DNA from: Burkholderiales bacterium
GTDB lineage: Bacteria > Pseudomonadota > Gammaproteobacteria > Burkholderiales > Casimicrobiaceae
DNA: 64,000 bases
Reading direction: 5' to 3'
NCBI GenBank assembly: GCA_905339295.1
Contig: CAJPFI010000040.1
Coordinates: forward strand, 85,675-149,674
Under the pieces are notes generated by a model. It was not told the origin of the DNA and did not search any database. It was given only the letters and a program-made list of their open reading frames with translations. Below, in pieces: positions 18,467 through 30,301 of this stretch. The number at the start of each line of letters is the position of its first letter. Positions within the stretch are counted from its first letter, which is position 1. A program made the translations under genes and the position numbers.

Positions 18467-19948
18467 ATGCATTCCCACGACACCCTGGCAGGGCTCGCCG
18501 CCCGCCTCGCCGCGCGCGAGCTGTCCGCGGTCGAGCTCGCGCAGGACACGCTTTCGCGGATCGCGACGCTCGGCCCGGCGCTGAACGCGTTCGTGACCCT
18601 CGACGCCGAGGGCGCGCTGGCGCAGGCAAGGGCCGCCGACGACGCCATCGCGCGCGGCACGGCCGGCCCGCTCGCGGGCGTGCCGATCGCGCACAAGGAC
18701 GTGCTGATGACCGCGGGGCTCCGCACCACCTGCGGGTCGCGCATGCTCGGGAACTTCGTGGCGCCGTACGACGCGCACGTCGTCGAGGGACTGAGGCGCG
18801 CCGGCACCGTGCTCGTCGGCAAGACCAACATGGACGAGTTCGCGATGGGCTCGTCCAACGAAACCTCGCACTTCGGTCCGGTGAAGAACCCGTGGAACCC
18901 GGCGTACGTGCCCGGCGGCAGCTCGGGGGGCTCGGCGGCCGCCGTCGCCGCCCGGCTCGTGCCCGGGGCGACCGGCACCGACACCGGCGGATCGATCCGC
19001 CAGCCCGCCTCCCTCAGCGGCATCTGCGGGCTGAAGCCGACCTACGGTGTCGCGTCGCGATACGGCCTGGTCGCGTTCGCGTCCAGCCTCGACACGCCGG
19101 GGCCCTTCGCCCGGACCGCCGAGGACTGCGCGCTGATGCTGAACGCGATGGCAGGCCACGACCCGCGCGACTCGACCTCGCTCGACCGCCCGGTCGAAGA
19201 CTACGCGCGCGCCCTCCGCGCGGGGGCGTCCGCCCGGCCGCTCGAGGGACTGCGCATCGGCCTGCCGCGCGAGTACTTCGGCGCCGGCAACGACCCGGAG
19301 GTCGCCGCGGCGATCGACGCGGCGCTCGCGGAGTTCGCGAAGCTCGGGGCGCGGACGGTCGAGGTGGCGCTGCCCGCGGTCAAGCTGTCGGTGCCCGTCT
19401 ACTACGTGATCGCGCCGGCCGAGGCCTCGTCGAACCTGTCGCGCTTCGACGGCGTGCGCTACGGCCATCGCGCGGCGCGCTACGACGACCTGACGGACAT
19501 GTACTGCAGGACGCGCGCCGAGGGTTTCGGCGCCGAGGTGAAACGCCGCATCCTCGTCGGCACGTACGTGCTGTCGCACGGCTACTACGACGCGTACTAC
19601 CTGAAGGCGCAGAAGGTGCGCCGCCTGATCGCGAACGACTTCGCGCGCGCATGGCGCGAATGCGACGTGATCATGGGGCCCACCGCGCCCGCGCCGGCAT
19701 TCCGCCTCGGCGACAAGACCGACGACCCGGTGCAGATGTACCTGAACGACATCTTCACGATCGCCGCGAACCTGACCGGCGCGCCGGCGATCTCGATCCC
19801 GTGCGGGCTCACGAAGGGCGGCCTGCCGATCGGCCTGCAGGTGCAGGGCGACTACTTCGCGGAAGGCCTGATCCTGAATGTCGCGCACCGCTTCCAGCAG
19901 GCGACCGACTGGCACGATCGCGCCCCGGCGTTGGGGTCAGAGCCGTAA
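18467..19948 (+). CDS. gatA: Glutamyl/aspartyl-tRNA amidotransferase subunit A
   Basis: Amidase subunit that releases ammonia from glutamine. 493 aa. The Ser-cisSer-Lys triad lies in [12 protein letters not shown] (Lys) and in [13 protein letters not shown] followed by [12 protein letters not shown]. The C-terminal residues Gly-Ser-Glu-Pro and the TAA stop are read from a GGGGTCAGAGCCGTAAT element, a member of the repeat family found between mreC and mreB. This suggests that the original gene end was replaced by repeat sequence. The rest of the protein is normal. Confidence 0.97.
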   Translation: MHSHDTLAGLAARLAARELSAVELAQDTLSRIATLGPALNAFVTLDAEGALAQARAADDAIARGTAGPLAGVPIAHKDVLMTAGLRTTCGSRMLGNFVAPYDAHVVEGLRRAGTVLVGKTNMDEFAMGSSNETSHFGPVKNPWNPAYVPGGSSGGSAAAVAARLVPGATGTDTGGSIRQPASLSGICGLKPTYGVASRYGLVAFASSLDTPGPFARTAEDCALMLNAMAGHDPRDSTSLDRPVEDYARALRAGASARPLEGLRIGLPREYFGAGNDPEVAAAIDAALAEFAKLGARTVEVALPAVKLSVPVYYVIAPAEASSNLSRFDGVRYGHRAARYDDLTDMYCRTRAEGFGAEVKRRILVGTYVLSHGYYDAYYLKAQKVRRLIANDFARAWRECDVIMGPTAPAPAFRLGDKTDDPVQMYLNDIFTIAANLTGAPAISIPCGLTKGGLPIGLQVQGDYFAEGLILNVAHRFQQATDWHDRAPALGSEP

Positions 19949-19957
19949 TACGCGAAC
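19931..19957 (+). repeat. GGGGTCAGAGC element at the gatA-gatB junction
   Basis: TTGGGGTCAGAGCCGTAATA matches the arms of the mre inverted repeat (GGGGTCAGAGC followed by a G-pyrimidine-AAT). It supplies the last codons and stop of gatA and half of the 13-bp gatA-gatB spacer. No second arm is visible. Confidence 0.6.
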
Positions 19958-19961
19958 GACC

Positions 19962-21440
19962 ATGGCGCAAACCTCGACAACGAATCCCGCGTACCGCGGC
20001 TCCGGCCCCTCCTGGGAAGTCGTCATCGGCCTCGAGACGCACGCGCAACTGTCGACCGCGTCGAAGATCTTCTCCGGCGCGCCGACCGCTTTCGGCGCCG
20101 CGCCGAACACGCAGGCGTCCGCCGTCGACATCGCGCTGCCCGGCGTGCTGCCGGTGCTGAACCGCGGCGCGGTCGAGCGCGCGATCCGCTTCGGCCTCGC
20201 GGTCGGCGGCAACGTCGCCGCGAAGAGCGTGTTCGCGCGCAAGAACTACTTCTATCCGGACCTGCCGAAGGGCTACCAGATCTCGCAGTACGAGATTCCC
20301 GTCGTGCAGGGCGGCGGCGTCGACATCGTGTCGCCGACGCGCGGCGCGATCCGCGTGCGGCTGACGCGCGCGCACCTCGAGGAGGACGCGGGCAAGAGCC
20401 TGCACGAGGACTACCACGGCATGTCTGGCATCGACCTCAACCGCGCCGGCACGCCGTTGCTCGAGATCGTGACCGAGCCCGACCTCCGCAGCTCGGACGA
20501 GGCGGTCGCCTACGCGAAGGCGCTGCACGGGCTCGTGCGCTGGATCGGCATCTGCGACGGCAACATGCAGGAGGGAAGCTTCCGCTGCGACGCCAACGTG
20601 TCGGTCCGCCGCGCGGGCGAGCCGCTCGGCACGCGCTGCGAGATCAAGAACCTGAACAGCTTCCGCTTCATGCAGCAGGCGATCGACTACGAGGTGCGCC
20701 GCCAGATCGCGCTCGTCGAGGAAGGCGGCACGGTCGTGCAGGAGACGCGCCTCTACGATCCCGACCGCGACGAGACCCGCTCGATGCGCAGCAAGGAAGA
20801 CGCGCAGGACTACCGCTACTTCCCCGATCCGGACCTGCCGCCGCTCGCTATCTCGGGCGAGTGGATCGCGCGCGTGAAGGCGGGCATGCCCGAGCTGCCC
20901 GAGGCGATGAGGGCGCGCTTCGGGACGGCGTACGGATTGCCCGACCACGACGCGGCGATGCTCACCGCGAGCCGCGAAACCGCGTCGTACTTCGAGGAGG
21001 CCGTGCGCGCCGGCGGCGTCGAGCCGAAGACCGTCGCGAACTGGATGCTGGGCGAGGTGTCGGCGGCGCTGAACCGCGCCGAGATCGACATCGCCGCCGC
21101 GCCGGTGAAGCCGCCCGCGCTCGCGGGACTCCTCGCGCGCATCGCCGATGGCACGATCTCCGGCAAGATCGCGAAGGACGTGTTCGACGCGATGTGGGCC
21201 GGCGAAGGCGACGCCGACGCGATCATCGCGAAGAAGGGCCTGGAGCAGATTTCCGACGAGGGCGCGATCGAGAAGCTCGTCGACGGCGTGCTCGCGGCCA
21301 ACGCTTCGATCGTCGCGGAGTTCCGCGCCGGCAAGGAGAAGGCGTTCAACTCGCTCGTCGGCAAGGCGATGGCCGCGTCGAAGGGCAAGGCCAACCCCGC
21401 GCAGGTCAACGCGATCCTGAAGCGCAAGCTGGGCGGCTGA
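19962..21440 (+). CDS. gatB: Glutamyl/aspartyl-tRNA amidotransferase subunit B
   Basis: tRNA-binding and kinase subunit of GatCAB. 492 aa from the ATG at 19962. The signature [19 protein letters not shown] opens the cradle domain. [10 protein letters not shown] is represented by [14 protein letters not shown]. The helical and YqeY-like tail domains end in [11 protein letters not shown]. It is the third gene of the operon, 13 bp after gatA. Confidence 0.97.
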   Translation: MAQTSTTNPAYRGSGPSWEVVIGLETHAQLSTASKIFSGAPTAFGAAPNTQASAVDIALPGVLPVLNRGAVERAIRFGLAVGGNVAAKSVFARKNYFYPDLPKGYQISQYEIPVVQGGGVDIVSPTRGAIRVRLTRAHLEEDAGKSLHEDYHGMSGIDLNRAGTPLLEIVTEPDLRSSDEAVAYAKALHGLVRWIGICDGNMQEGSFRCDANVSVRRAGEPLGTRCEIKNLNSFRFMQQAIDYEVRRQIALVEEGGTVVQETRLYDPDRDETRSMRSKEDAQDYRYFPDPDLPPLAISGEWIARVKAGMPELPEAMRARFGTAYGLPDHDAAMLTASRETASYFEEAVRAGGVEPKTVANWMLGEVSAALNRAEIDIAAAPVKPPALAGLLARIADGTISGKIAKDVFDAMWAGEGDADAIIAKKGLEQISDEGAIEKLVDGVLAANASIVAEFRAGKEKAFNSLVGKAMAASKGKANPAQVNAILKRKLGG

Positions 21441-21468
21441 CCTCCGCCGCCAGGTCGGCCGTCCCGCG

Positions 21469-21885
21469 CTATTTGCCCAGCGCGGCGCCCAGCACGACGA
21501 ACAGCGCGCCCACGCCCAGCGCCGCGATCGGAAAGCCCCACATGCGCGCCGGCGTCGCGATCTCCGCGGTGCCCCCCGGGTCGGCGGGCAGGAAGCGCAC
21601 CGGCACCGAAGTCCCCTCGGCGATCATCTCCCGCTGGCCGAGCGACGAGGTGAACTTGACGTTCTTCCCCTCGTGCGCGAACTCGACGATCGGCGCGTAG
21701 AGCGTCGTGAACCTCGTCGATCCGCCGCTCGACGACGACGTCGACGTGCTCTCCGACTGGCCGACGACCCTGCCCTGCGCGCTGCGGCCGAAGTAGACGG
21801 TGCGCAGGCGCTGGATCGCCATCAGGCAACCGCCGAGCAGCGCGAGTCCGCCGACGGAAAGCATCACGATCTGCATGGTGTTCAT
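21469..21885 (-). CDS. DUF3592 family membrane protein
   Basis: 138 aa with an N-terminal membrane helix (residues 6-24) and a C-terminal one (about 116-136). Between them is a beta-rich extracytoplasmic region that begins with RSAQGRVVGQSES and contains FRFLPADP-like VPVRFLPADPGG. This matches the DUF3592 architecture, whose function is unknown. A GGAGG site precedes the ATG at 21885. It converges on gatB. Confidence 0.85.
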   Translation of the reverse strand: MNTMQIVMLSVGGLALLGGCLMAIQRLRTVYFGRSAQGRVVGQSESTSTSSSSGGSTRFTTLYAPIVEFAHEGKNVKFTSSLGQREMIAEGTSVPVRFLPADPGGTAEIATPARMWGFPIAALGVGALFVVLGAALGK

Positions 21886-22005
21886 GGGGCGCCTCCGTGC
21901 GTTCGACGCGCCGCCGCGAAGGGCGGCGCGAGCGACGGGGAGCATGCCTCGCCGGGTCGGGCGAGCGCAAGGCGAAACGTCGCCTGCCAGGAACCGGGGC
22001 GACGG

Positions 22006-22488
22006 TCAGCCGACGAGCAGCGCAGCGACGAACATCCCCAGCATCGCGAACACGATCGCGACCTTGAGCGCGGTGCCGATCACGATGCCGAGCCAGGTTG
22101 CGAGTCCTACCCTGCCGGCTCGCAGCATGTCGCGCTCCGCGAGGTACTCGCCGATCGCCGCGCCGGCGAGCGGCAGGAACAGCAGGCCCACGAGTCCGGT
22201 GAAAACGCCGGCGACCGTACCGAGCGCGGCGCCCACGACCGCCCAGGGGCTCGCCCCCACGCGCCTGGCGCCCACCGCGGCGGCGGCGAAGTCGACCACC
22301 CACGTCAGCGCGGCGAGAATGCCGGCGACGACGACGATCCACACGGGGATGCGCACGAAGTCGCCGATCCACGCCGCGAGCGCGATGCCGGCGAACACGA
22401 TCGTGGCGCCGGGGATCGCCGGAAGCACGGTGCCGACGACGCCGACGACGATCAGCACGACGACGAGAACCCAGAGGAAAGTCGTCAC
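22006..22488 (-). CDS. DUF456 family membrane protein
   Basis: About 160 aa with five or six membrane helices. The Gly-rich duplicated pattern (VLPAIPGATIVFAGIALAAW and GLVGLLFLPLAGAAIGEY) is typical of DUF456. The function is unknown. I placed the start at a GTG (22488) with GGAG upstream; no in-frame ATG fits. It is 120 bp from the DUF3592 gene on the same strand. Confidence 0.85.
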   Translation of the reverse strand: MTTFLWVLVVVLIVVGVVGTVLPAIPGATIVFAGIALAAWIGDFVRIPVWIVVVAGILAALTWVVDFAAAAVGARRVGASPWAVVGAALGTVAGVFTGLVGLLFLPLAGAAIGEYLAERDMLRAGRVGLATWLGIVIGTALKVAIVFAMLGMFVAALLVG

Positions 22489-22550
22489 GGGGTCATTCTC
22501 CGGTCGGCCGGGTTCGGGCGCAACGCGATGCGCGGCGGCGCGTCGTGCCT

Positions 22551-22882
22551 GTCGGGCTGAAGCCCGACCCACAACAGCTGCCCGTGGACGCGCCGTGCCT
22601 TGGTGGGTCGGGCTGAAGCCCGACCTACAACAGCTACCCGTGGACGCGCCGTGCCTTGGTGGGTCGGGCTGAAGCCCGACCTACAACAGCTACCCGTGGA
22701 CGCGCCGTGCGTTGGTGGGTCGGGCTGAAGCCCGACCTACAACAGCTACCCGTGGACGCGCTGTGCGTTGGTGGGTCGGGCTGAAGCCCGACCTACAACA
22801 GCTACCCGTGGACGCGCTGTGCGTTGGTGGGTCGGGCTTCAGCCCGACGCGGCGCGTCGTGGCCGTCGGGCCGATGCCTGAC
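22551..22882. repeat. 56-bp tandem array of REP-like palindromes
   Basis: Palindromes start at 22551, 22607, 22663, 22719, 22775 and 22831, an exact 56-bp period. In units 2-5 the symmetry extends to GTGGGTCGGGC / GCCCGACCTAC, giving an 11-bp stem with one wobble position. The 38-bp spacers are nearly identical, with a few point changes. The last copy (22831) has the TTCA loop and is thus inverted; a decayed copy follows near 22868. The array fills the 412-bp gap between the DUF456 gene and the pirin gene, and I see nothing else there. Confidence 0.93.
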
Positions 22883-22900
22883 CTATCGGAGAGGCCCGCG

Positions 22901-23743
22901 TCAGAACCGCCCGGCCTGGTAGTCCTCGAACGCGGCCACGAGCTCGTCGCGAGTGTTCATCACGAACGGCCCGTGCCATGCGACCGGTTCACGGATCGGC
23001 TTCCCGGCGATCAGCAGCACGCGCGCGGGTCCGCGCTTCGCGGTGAATCGCACCTCGTCGCCGGCCCCCAGCTCGGCGAGGCCGAGCGCGGCGACCACGC
23101 GATCACCGTCGAATGCGATCGCGCCATCGTGCACGACGACGACGCCCGCGAACTCGCCGCCAAGCGGCTCGTCGAACGTCGCGCCGTCGGGCAGCGCGAG
23201 ATCGAGGTAGATCGCACCGGTCGGCTCGACGGTCACCGGCCCCCTCGTGCCGCGCGAGGTCGCGCCGGCGATCACCTTCACCTCGACGCCGCCTTCGCGC
23301 GACTCGATAGGCATCGAGGCCGCGGGATGCTCCTGGTAGGCGGGCGCCTGCATCTTGAGCTTCGCGGGCAGGTTCACCCACAGCTGGAACCCGCGCATCA
23401 GGCCCGACGTCTGCTCGGGCATCTCCGAGTGCACGATGCCGCGGCCTGCGGTCATCCACTGCACGCCGCCGGTCTCGATCACCCCTTCGTGGCCGTGGTT
23501 GTCCTTGTGGCGCATGCGCCCGTTCAGCATGTAGGTGACCGTCTCGAAGCCGCGGTGCGGGTGCGGCGGGAAGCCGGCGAGGTAGTCGCTCGCGTCCGGG
23601 CTGTCGAAGTAGTCGAGCATCAGGAACGGGTCGACCGAGGGCATCCTCGGGTCGCCGCCCATGAGGCGGGTGAGTCGAACGCCCGCGCCGTCGGAGGTCG
23701 GGACGCCGCGGGAGATGCGGACGGGGAGCCGGGGAGTCGTCAT
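22901..23743 (-). CDS. Pirin family protein
   Basis: Cupin-fold protein; bacterial pirins include quercetinase-like dioxygenases and regulators. 280 aa. The metal site is intact: HPHRGFET (two His) with downstream H and E in GRGIVHSEMPEQ. The C-terminal cupin carries IAGKPIREPVAWHGPFVMNT, a strong family signature. It lies 80 bp downstream of ettA on the same strand and upstream of the 56-bp array. Confidence 0.93.
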   Translation of the reverse strand: MTTPRLPVRISRGVPTSDGAGVRLTRLMGGDPRMPSVDPFLMLDYFDSPDASDYLAGFPPHPHRGFETVTYMLNGRMRHKDNHGHEGVIETGGVQWMTAGRGIVHSEMPEQTSGLMRGFQLWVNLPAKLKMQAPAYQEHPAASMPIESREGGVEVKVIAGATSRGTRGPVTVEPTGAIYLDLALPDGATFDEPLGGEFAGVVVVHDGAIAFDGDRVVAALGLAELGAGDEVRFTAKRGPARVLLIAGKPIREPVAWHGPFVMNTRDELVAAFEDYQAGRF

Positions 23744-23823
23744 GGTCGAACCCAGATGCGGCCGGTGGCCCGCGCCGTCAAGGGCCGGGGCGCCGCCGCC
23801 ACCGCCCCTTCCCGGCGTCACGG

Positions 23824-25488
<1,665 letters not shown>

Positions 25489-25605
25489 CGGACGGCCTGC
25501 CATTCGGGTCGGGGAACCCGGCATTATCGCAGGTCGGCGCGGCCCGGCCCGGGGACGGCGTCCGGGGAACCGGCGGGCGGGCGCCCGCCGGAGCGCGCGC
25601 GGGAG

Positions 25606-26307
25606 CTACTTCCGCGCGGTCGGCGCGAGCGCGGTCGGGCGGTTCGACGCCCGCGCGGCCGCGGCGTTCGCGTCCTGCAGCGCCTTCAGCTCGCGCCAGC
25701 GCGCCTTGTCCGCGTCGTAGCGCGCGGTCACCGCGGCGAGCTCGCGGCGCTTCTGCACGACGAGGTCGCTGTTCTTCGTGTACTCGCTGTCGGCCCCCTC
25801 GCTCTCGCGCTCGAGCTGCGGCGGGACCGGCTTGTCCTTGAACCAGGCCTTGCGCGAATCGATGTCCTGCTTGCGCCTGGTGAGCTGCGCGAGGTAGGCC
25901 TGCGCGGACTCGATCTGCGACTCGACCGTCGCGACGGCGCGCGCGCGCGCGAGGTCGATCTCCGCCTCGGTCGTGTAGGACGAGAGCAGCGCGCGATCGC
26001 GTCGCGCGACGACCTCCTGCTCGCGTTCGAGGGCACGGCGCTTGTCCTCGTCGGCCGCCTTGGCGCGAACCTGCTCGGGCGTCGGCGGCGGCTCGATGCG
26101 GCGCACCGTCCGCCCCTGCTTGTCGAGCACCTCGCCGCCCCGGGCGGTGTCCGGGGCCTTGTCGGTGTAGTGGACGACACCGTTCTCGTCGGTCCACTTG
26201 TAGAGCTTCTGCGCAGGCGCGTCCGGGGCGAAGGCGAGCGCAACGGCGAGCGCGGCCGCGTTGAACGCGCCCGCCCACGATCGCCCGATGTCCGCCGCAC
26301 GCACCAT
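25606..26307 (-). CDS. DUF4124 domain envelope protein with coiled coil
   Basis: 233 aa. A signal peptide is followed by the DUF4124 motif KLYKWTDENGVVHYTDKAP (about residues 34-52). From about residue 80 to 215 the sequence is highly charged and helical, probably a long coiled coil. The function is unknown; DUF4124 occurs in many betaproteobacterial envelope proteins. GGAGAGAGAGG lies before the ATG. It starts 15 bp after pyrE, so the two are probably cotranscribed. Confidence 0.88.
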   Translation of the reverse strand: MVRAADIGRSWAGAFNAAALAVALAFAPDAPAQKLYKWTDENGVVHYTDKAPDTARGGEVLDKQGRTVRRIEPPPTPEQVRAKAADEDKRRALEREQEVVARRDRALLSSYTTEAEIDLARARAVATVESQIESAQAYLAQLTRRKQDIDSRKAWFKDKPVPPQLERESEGADSEYTKNSDLVVQKRRELAAVTARYDADKARWRELKALQDANAAAARASNRPTALAPTARK

Positions 26308-26322
26308 CGCCTCTCTCTCCGC

Positions 26323-26964
26323 TCAGACCGCTCCGTATTGCGCGCGGTACGCTTCCACCGCGCCGTGCCATCGCCCCAGGTCCGTGCGCGCTCCGAGGAA
26401 CGCCATCACGTCGTCGAGCGTCGCGATGGCGGTCACCGGAATCCCGTAGGTGTCGCGCACTTCCTGCACCGCCGACACGGTTCCGGTCCCGCGCTCCATC
26501 CGGTCCAGCGAGATCAGGACGCCGGCCGGGATCGCGCCGTGGGCACGGATCGTCTCGACCGACTCGCGTACCGACGTTCCCGCGGTAATGACGTCGTCCA
26601 CGATCACGACCCGGCCCCGGAGCGGCGCGCCGACGATGCTGCCGCCCTCGCCGTGGTCCTTCGCTTCCTTGCGGTTGAAGCTCCAGGGCAGATTGTGCCC
26701 TTTTTCGGCGAGCGCAATGGCCGTCGCCGACGCAAGGGGGATGCCCTTGTACGCCGGTCCGAACAGCTGCTCGCAGGCCATGCCCGACGCGAGCAGCGCC
26801 TGTGCGTAGTACTCGCCCAGCCGCTTCAGGCTCTCGCCGTCGTTGAACAGCCCGGCGTTGAAGAAGTAGGGTGTCCTGCGCCCCGCCTTGGTGACGAAGT
26901 CACCGAAACGAAGCACGTCACGTGCCACGGAGAACGCTAGGAACGCCTGCCGGAAATCGCTCAT
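26323..26964 (-). CDS. pyrE: Orotate phosphoribosyltransferase
   Basis: Converts orotate and PRPP to OMP in pyrimidine synthesis. 213 aa, standard length. The PRPP-binding motif is [14 protein letters not shown]. Other conserved parts are [13 protein letters not shown] and [11 protein letters not shown]. The ATG at 26964 gives the conserved MSDFRQAF N-terminus. The gene is divergent from exonuclease III. Confidence 0.97.
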   Translation of the reverse strand: MSDFRQAFLAFSVARDVLRFGDFVTKAGRRTPYFFNAGLFNDGESLKRLGEYYAQALLASGMACEQLFGPAYKGIPLASATAIALAEKGHNLPWSFNRKEAKDHGEGGSIVGAPLRGRVVIVDDVITAGTSVRESVETIRAHGAIPAGVLISLDRMERGTGTVSAVQEVRDTYGIPVTAIATLDDVMAFLGARTDLGRWHGAVEAYRAQYGAV

Positions 26965-26990
26965 GCGGGAGCCGGGACGAGTACGCGCGC

Positions 26991-26996
26991 AGTATA
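26991..26996 (-). promoter_or_regulatory. Candidate -10 box of pyrE
   Basis: TATACT on the minus strand (26996 to 26991), about 30 bases upstream of the pyrE ATG, in an otherwise GC-rich 195-bp divergent region. No clear -35. On the plus strand TACACT at 27120-27125 could serve the exonuclease gene in the same way. Confidence 0.35.
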
Positions 26997-27159
26997 TGCC
27001 CCGCCGCCCGCACGGCCGCGCGCGACGCGTCGACCCGCGGAGATGGATCGCGCCGGGCCGCCCGCGCGTCGCGAGCGGGACCGGATTTCGGACGACGGCC
27101 GGCGTCCGCGCCGGTCGTGTACACTCGCGCGCCGTCCCGGCCACGCCCGAGATCTGCCG

Positions 27160-27996
27160 ATGCGCATCGTCACGCTCAACGTCAACGGCCTGCGCTCCGC
27201 GGAGCGCAAGGGCTTCGCGCGCTGGCTCGCGCGCGCCGAGCCGTGGGACGTCGTCTGCGTGCAGGAGATCAAGTGCCACGAGACCGACGTCCCGCGCACG
27301 CTCCTGGCGCCGCGGAAGAGCACGGCCACGTTCGTGCCGGCGCGACGCAAGGGCTACGCCGGCGTCGCGCTGTACTCGAAGCTGCCGCACCGGCCCACGA
27401 TCGGCTTCGGCCCCCGGGAATTCGACGACGAGGGGCGCTACCTGCAGGCGGATTTCGGCGCGCTGTCGGTCGTGTCGGTCTACCTGCCGTCGGGCTCGAG
27501 CGGACCGGAACGCCAGGCGTCCAAGTTCCGCTTCCTCGAGGCGTTCCTGCCGCACCTCGCCGCCCTGCGCCGCTCGGGACGCGAGATCGTGCTGTGCGGC
27601 GACTGGAACATCGCGCACCAGCCGATCGACCTCAGGAACTGGCGGTCGAACCAGAAGAATTCGGGCTTCCTGCCCGAGGAGCGCGCGTGGCTCACGCGCG
27701 TGTTCGACGAGCTGGGCTTCGTCGACGTGTTCCGCCGCGTCGACCCGCGTCCCGAGCGCTACACCTGGTGGTCGAACCGAGGCCAGGCGTGGGCGAAGAA
27801 CGTCGGCTGGCGCATCGACTACCAGATCGCGACGCCCGGCATCGCCGCGCGCGCGACGGCGGCGTCGATCTACGTGAATCGGCGTTTTTCCGATCATGCG
27901 CCGCTGGTGATCGACTACGACTACGAGCTGCGCCAGGAACGAGGAACCGGAATCGAGGGGGCGACTTCGCGACGCGAGGGCGCGGGGCCGCGATGA
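27160..27996 (+). CDS. xthA: Exodeoxyribonuclease III (AP endonuclease family)
   Basis: Repairs abasic sites and removes 3' blocks. 278 aa. Endonuclease/exonuclease/phosphatase fold with [20 protein letters not shown] (metal Glu), [11 protein letters not shown] (Asp/Asn) and the C-terminal [11 protein letters not shown] (catalytic Asp-His). The ATG at 27160 gives the family N-terminus. A short extra tail, rich in Gly and Arg, follows residue 265. Confidence 0.95.
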   Translation: MRIVTLNVNGLRSAERKGFARWLARAEPWDVVCVQEIKCHETDVPRTLLAPRKSTATFVPARRKGYAGVALYSKLPHRPTIGFGPREFDDEGRYLQADFGALSVVSVYLPSGSSGPERQASKFRFLEAFLPHLAALRRSGREIVLCGDWNIAHQPIDLRNWRSNQKNSGFLPEERAWLTRVFDELGFVDVFRRVDPRPERYTWWSNRGQAWAKNVGWRIDYQIATPGIAARATAASIYVNRRFSDHAPLVIDYDYELRQERGTGIEGATSRREGAGPR

Positions 27997-28066
27997 ACCG
28001 CCGCATCGCGCTCCCCCCATGCGCCGCTCCCGCGTTCGCTGATCCGCGCTCCCTGATCCTCGCCGC

Positions 28067-29986
28067 GTGATCCGCCTCGCCAACCTCACCCTCGCCCGCG
28101 GCGCGCTGCGCCTGATCGAAGGCGCGTCGCTGACGGTTCATCCGGGCCACCGGGTGGGCATCGTCGGCCCCAACGGCTGCGGCAAGTCGAGCCTGTTCGC
28201 GTTGCTGCGCGGCGAGCTCTCGCCGGAGGCGGGATCGGTCGAGATCCCGCCGCGCTGGACGATCGCGCACGTCGCGCAGGAGACGCCCGCCGTCGAGCGC
28301 GCCGCGCTCGATTTCGTGCTGGACGGCGACGCCGAGCTGCGGGAGGTCGAGGCGGCGCTCGCGGCGGCGGACGCGGAGCACGCGGCCGACGGCCACGCGC
28401 TGGCCGAGCTGCATCACCGCTTCGAGGCGATCGGGGGCTACTCCGCGCGCGCGCGCGCTTCCGAGCTGCTCGCGGGTCTGGGCGTCGCCGACGCGCGGCA
28501 CGGCGATCCGGTGGCGAGCTTCTCGGGCGGCTGGCGCATGCGGCTCAATCTCGCGCAGGCGCTCGCCGCGCGCTCGGACCTGCTCCTGCTCGACGAGCCC
28601 ACCAACCACCTCGACCTCGACGCGGTGCTGTGGCTCGAGGACTGGCTGAAGCGCTATCCGGGCACGCTGCTGCTCGTCACGCACGATCGCGACTTCCTCG
28701 ACGCGGTCGCGGAGTCGATCGTGCACGTCGACGGGCGCAAGCTCCGCAGCTATGCCGGCAACTACTCGGCGTTCGAGCGCGAGCGCGCGGCGCAGCTCGC
28801 GCTCCAGCAGGCCGCGTACGCGAAGCAGCAGCGGCAGATCGCTCACCTGCAGTCGTTCGTCGACCGCTTCCGCGCGAAGGCGACGAAGGCGAAGCAGGCG
28901 CAGAGCCGCCTGAGGACGCTCGAGCGGATGGAGCGCATCGCCGCCGCGCACGTCGACAGCCCGTTCGAGTTCGCGTTCGCGCCGGCCGGCGCGCACGCGC
29001 GGCAGCTCGTGCGCCTCGAGCACGCGACGCTCTCCTACGGCGACGCGCGACCGGTGTTCGAGGGCCTCGAGCTGTCGATCCTCGCCGGCGACCGCATCGG
29101 GCTGCTCGGACCCAACGGCGCGGGCAAGTCCACGCTGGCGAAGGCGCTCGCGGGGACGTTGCCGCTCGCGCGCGGCACGCGGCACGTCGCGCAGAACCTC
29201 GCGATCGGCTATTTCGCGCAGCACCAGCTCGAACAGCTCGACGGCGAGGCCTCGCCGATGCTGCATCTCGCGCGCATCGATCCGGACGCGCGCGAGCAGG
29301 CGCTGCGCACCTTCCTCGGCGGGTTCGACTTCCGCGGCGCGATGGCCGACGCGCCGGTCGCGCGCTTCTCGGGCGGCGAGAAGGCCCGGCTCGTGCTCGC
29401 GATGATCGTGCGGCGGCGCCCGCAGCTACTGATCCTCGACGAGCCGACCAACCACCTCGACATCGATATGCGCGAAGCGCTCGCCGAGGCGCTGCAAGAC
29501 TTCGACGGCGCGCTCGTCGTCGTCGCGCACGACCGCCACCTGCTGGCCGCGACGACCGACACGCTGCTGCTCGTGGACGGCGGCCGCGTCGCGCCGTTCG
29601 ACGGGGACCTCGACGACTACCGCGACTGGGTGCTCTCGCTCAGGCGCCGCGCGGCGCCGGACGCGGCGCCGTCGCGTCCCGACGCGACGCCCGACCGCAA
29701 GGCGGTCAAGCGCGCCGAGGCCGAGGCGCGGCGGCGGCGCGCCGATGCGCGCAAGCCGATCGCCGCGCAGCAGGCGAGGCTCGAGGCCGAGATGCGCGCG
29801 CTCGAGGAGGAGAAACGCTCGCTCGACGCGTGGCTCGCGACGCCCGAGGCCTATGCGGACGACGCGAGGGATCGGCTCAAGCCCGCGATCGAGCGTTCGG
29901 GCGAGATCACCTGGGAGCTCGCGCGGCGCGAAGCCGCGTGGCTGGAGCTGGCCGAATCGCTCGACAGGATCGACGAGGCGGGATAG
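28067..29986 (+). CDS. ABC-F family ATPase (YheS-like)
   Basis: Soluble tandem ABC protein of the ABC-F class; YheS-type members act on the ribosome. 639 aa, the YheS length. Walker [10 protein letters not shown] and GPNGAGKST. Signatures: [12 protein letters not shown] and [12 protein letters not shown]. Walker B with [18 protein letters not shown]. The linker from about residue 240 is basic and helical. The C-terminal 100 residues form a charged coiled coil ([19 protein letters not shown]). It begins with GTG 70 bp after the exonuclease gene. Confidence 0.93.
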   Translation: MIRLANLTLARGALRLIEGASLTVHPGHRVGIVGPNGCGKSSLFALLRGELSPEAGSVEIPPRWTIAHVAQETPAVERAALDFVLDGDAELREVEAALAAADAEHAADGHALAELHHRFEAIGGYSARARASELLAGLGVADARHGDPVASFSGGWRMRLNLAQALAARSDLLLLDEPTNHLDLDAVLWLEDWLKRYPGTLLLVTHDRDFLDAVAESIVHVDGRKLRSYAGNYSAFERERAAQLALQQAAYAKQQRQIAHLQSFVDRFRAKATKAKQAQSRLRTLERMERIAAAHVDSPFEFAFAPAGAHARQLVRLEHATLSYGDARPVFEGLELSILAGDRIGLLGPNGAGKSTLAKALAGTLPLARGTRHVAQNLAIGYFAQHQLEQLDGEASPMLHLARIDPDAREQALRTFLGGFDFRGAMADAPVARFSGGEKARLVLAMIVRRRPQLLILDEPTNHLDIDMREALAEALQDFDGALVVVAHDRHLLAATTDTLLLVDGGRVAPFDGDLDDYRDWVLSLRRRAAPDAAPSRPDATPDRKAVKRAEAEARRRRADARKPIAAQQARLEAEMRALEEEKRSLDAWLATPEAYADDARDRLKPAIERSGEITWELARREAAWLELAESLDRIDEAG

Positions 29987-30053
29987 CCTCCCGCGCTGGC
30001 CGCGTCGAGGGGCATGGCGCGGATCGGGTGAACGTCGGCGCCGGGAGGGGCGA

Positions 30054-30296
30054 ATGGAAATCGTCTGGAGCATCGTGGTGGGCACGGCGGTCGGATGGGT
30101 CGCCGGCGTCGTGATGAAGGGCGGCGCCCTCGGGATCGTCGGCGACATCGTCGTCGGGATCGTCGGCGCGGTCGCGGGCGGGTTCCTGTTCGGCGCGCTG
30201 GGCGTGACGGCGAGCGGCCAGATCGGCGCGATCGTCCTCGCCGGGGTCGGCGCGGTCCTGCTGCTGGTGTTCGTCCGCCTCCTGCGGCGCGTCTAG
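30054..30296 (+). CDS. GlsB/YeaQ/YmgE family membrane protein
   Basis: 80 aa, three membrane helices with many Gly residues: IVWSIVVGTAVGWVAGVVM, GIVGDIVVGIVGAVAGGFLF and GAIVLAGVGAVLLLVFVRLL. This is the transglycosylase-associated / stress-response family, of unknown mechanism. GGGAGGGG lies just upstream of the ATG at 30054. It converges on the methyltransferase gene five bases beyond its stop. Confidence 0.9.
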   Translation: MEIVWSIVVGTAVGWVAGVVMKGGALGIVGDIVVGIVGAVAGGFLFGALGVTASGQIGAIVLAGVGAVLLLVFVRLLRRV

Positions 30297-30301
30297 CGCT
30301 C

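Noticed and set aside
21886..21945. Extension of the DUF3592 gene to 21945
   Set aside because: The added residues are Arg/Ala-rich without homology, and the ATG at 21885 has a good GGAGG site.
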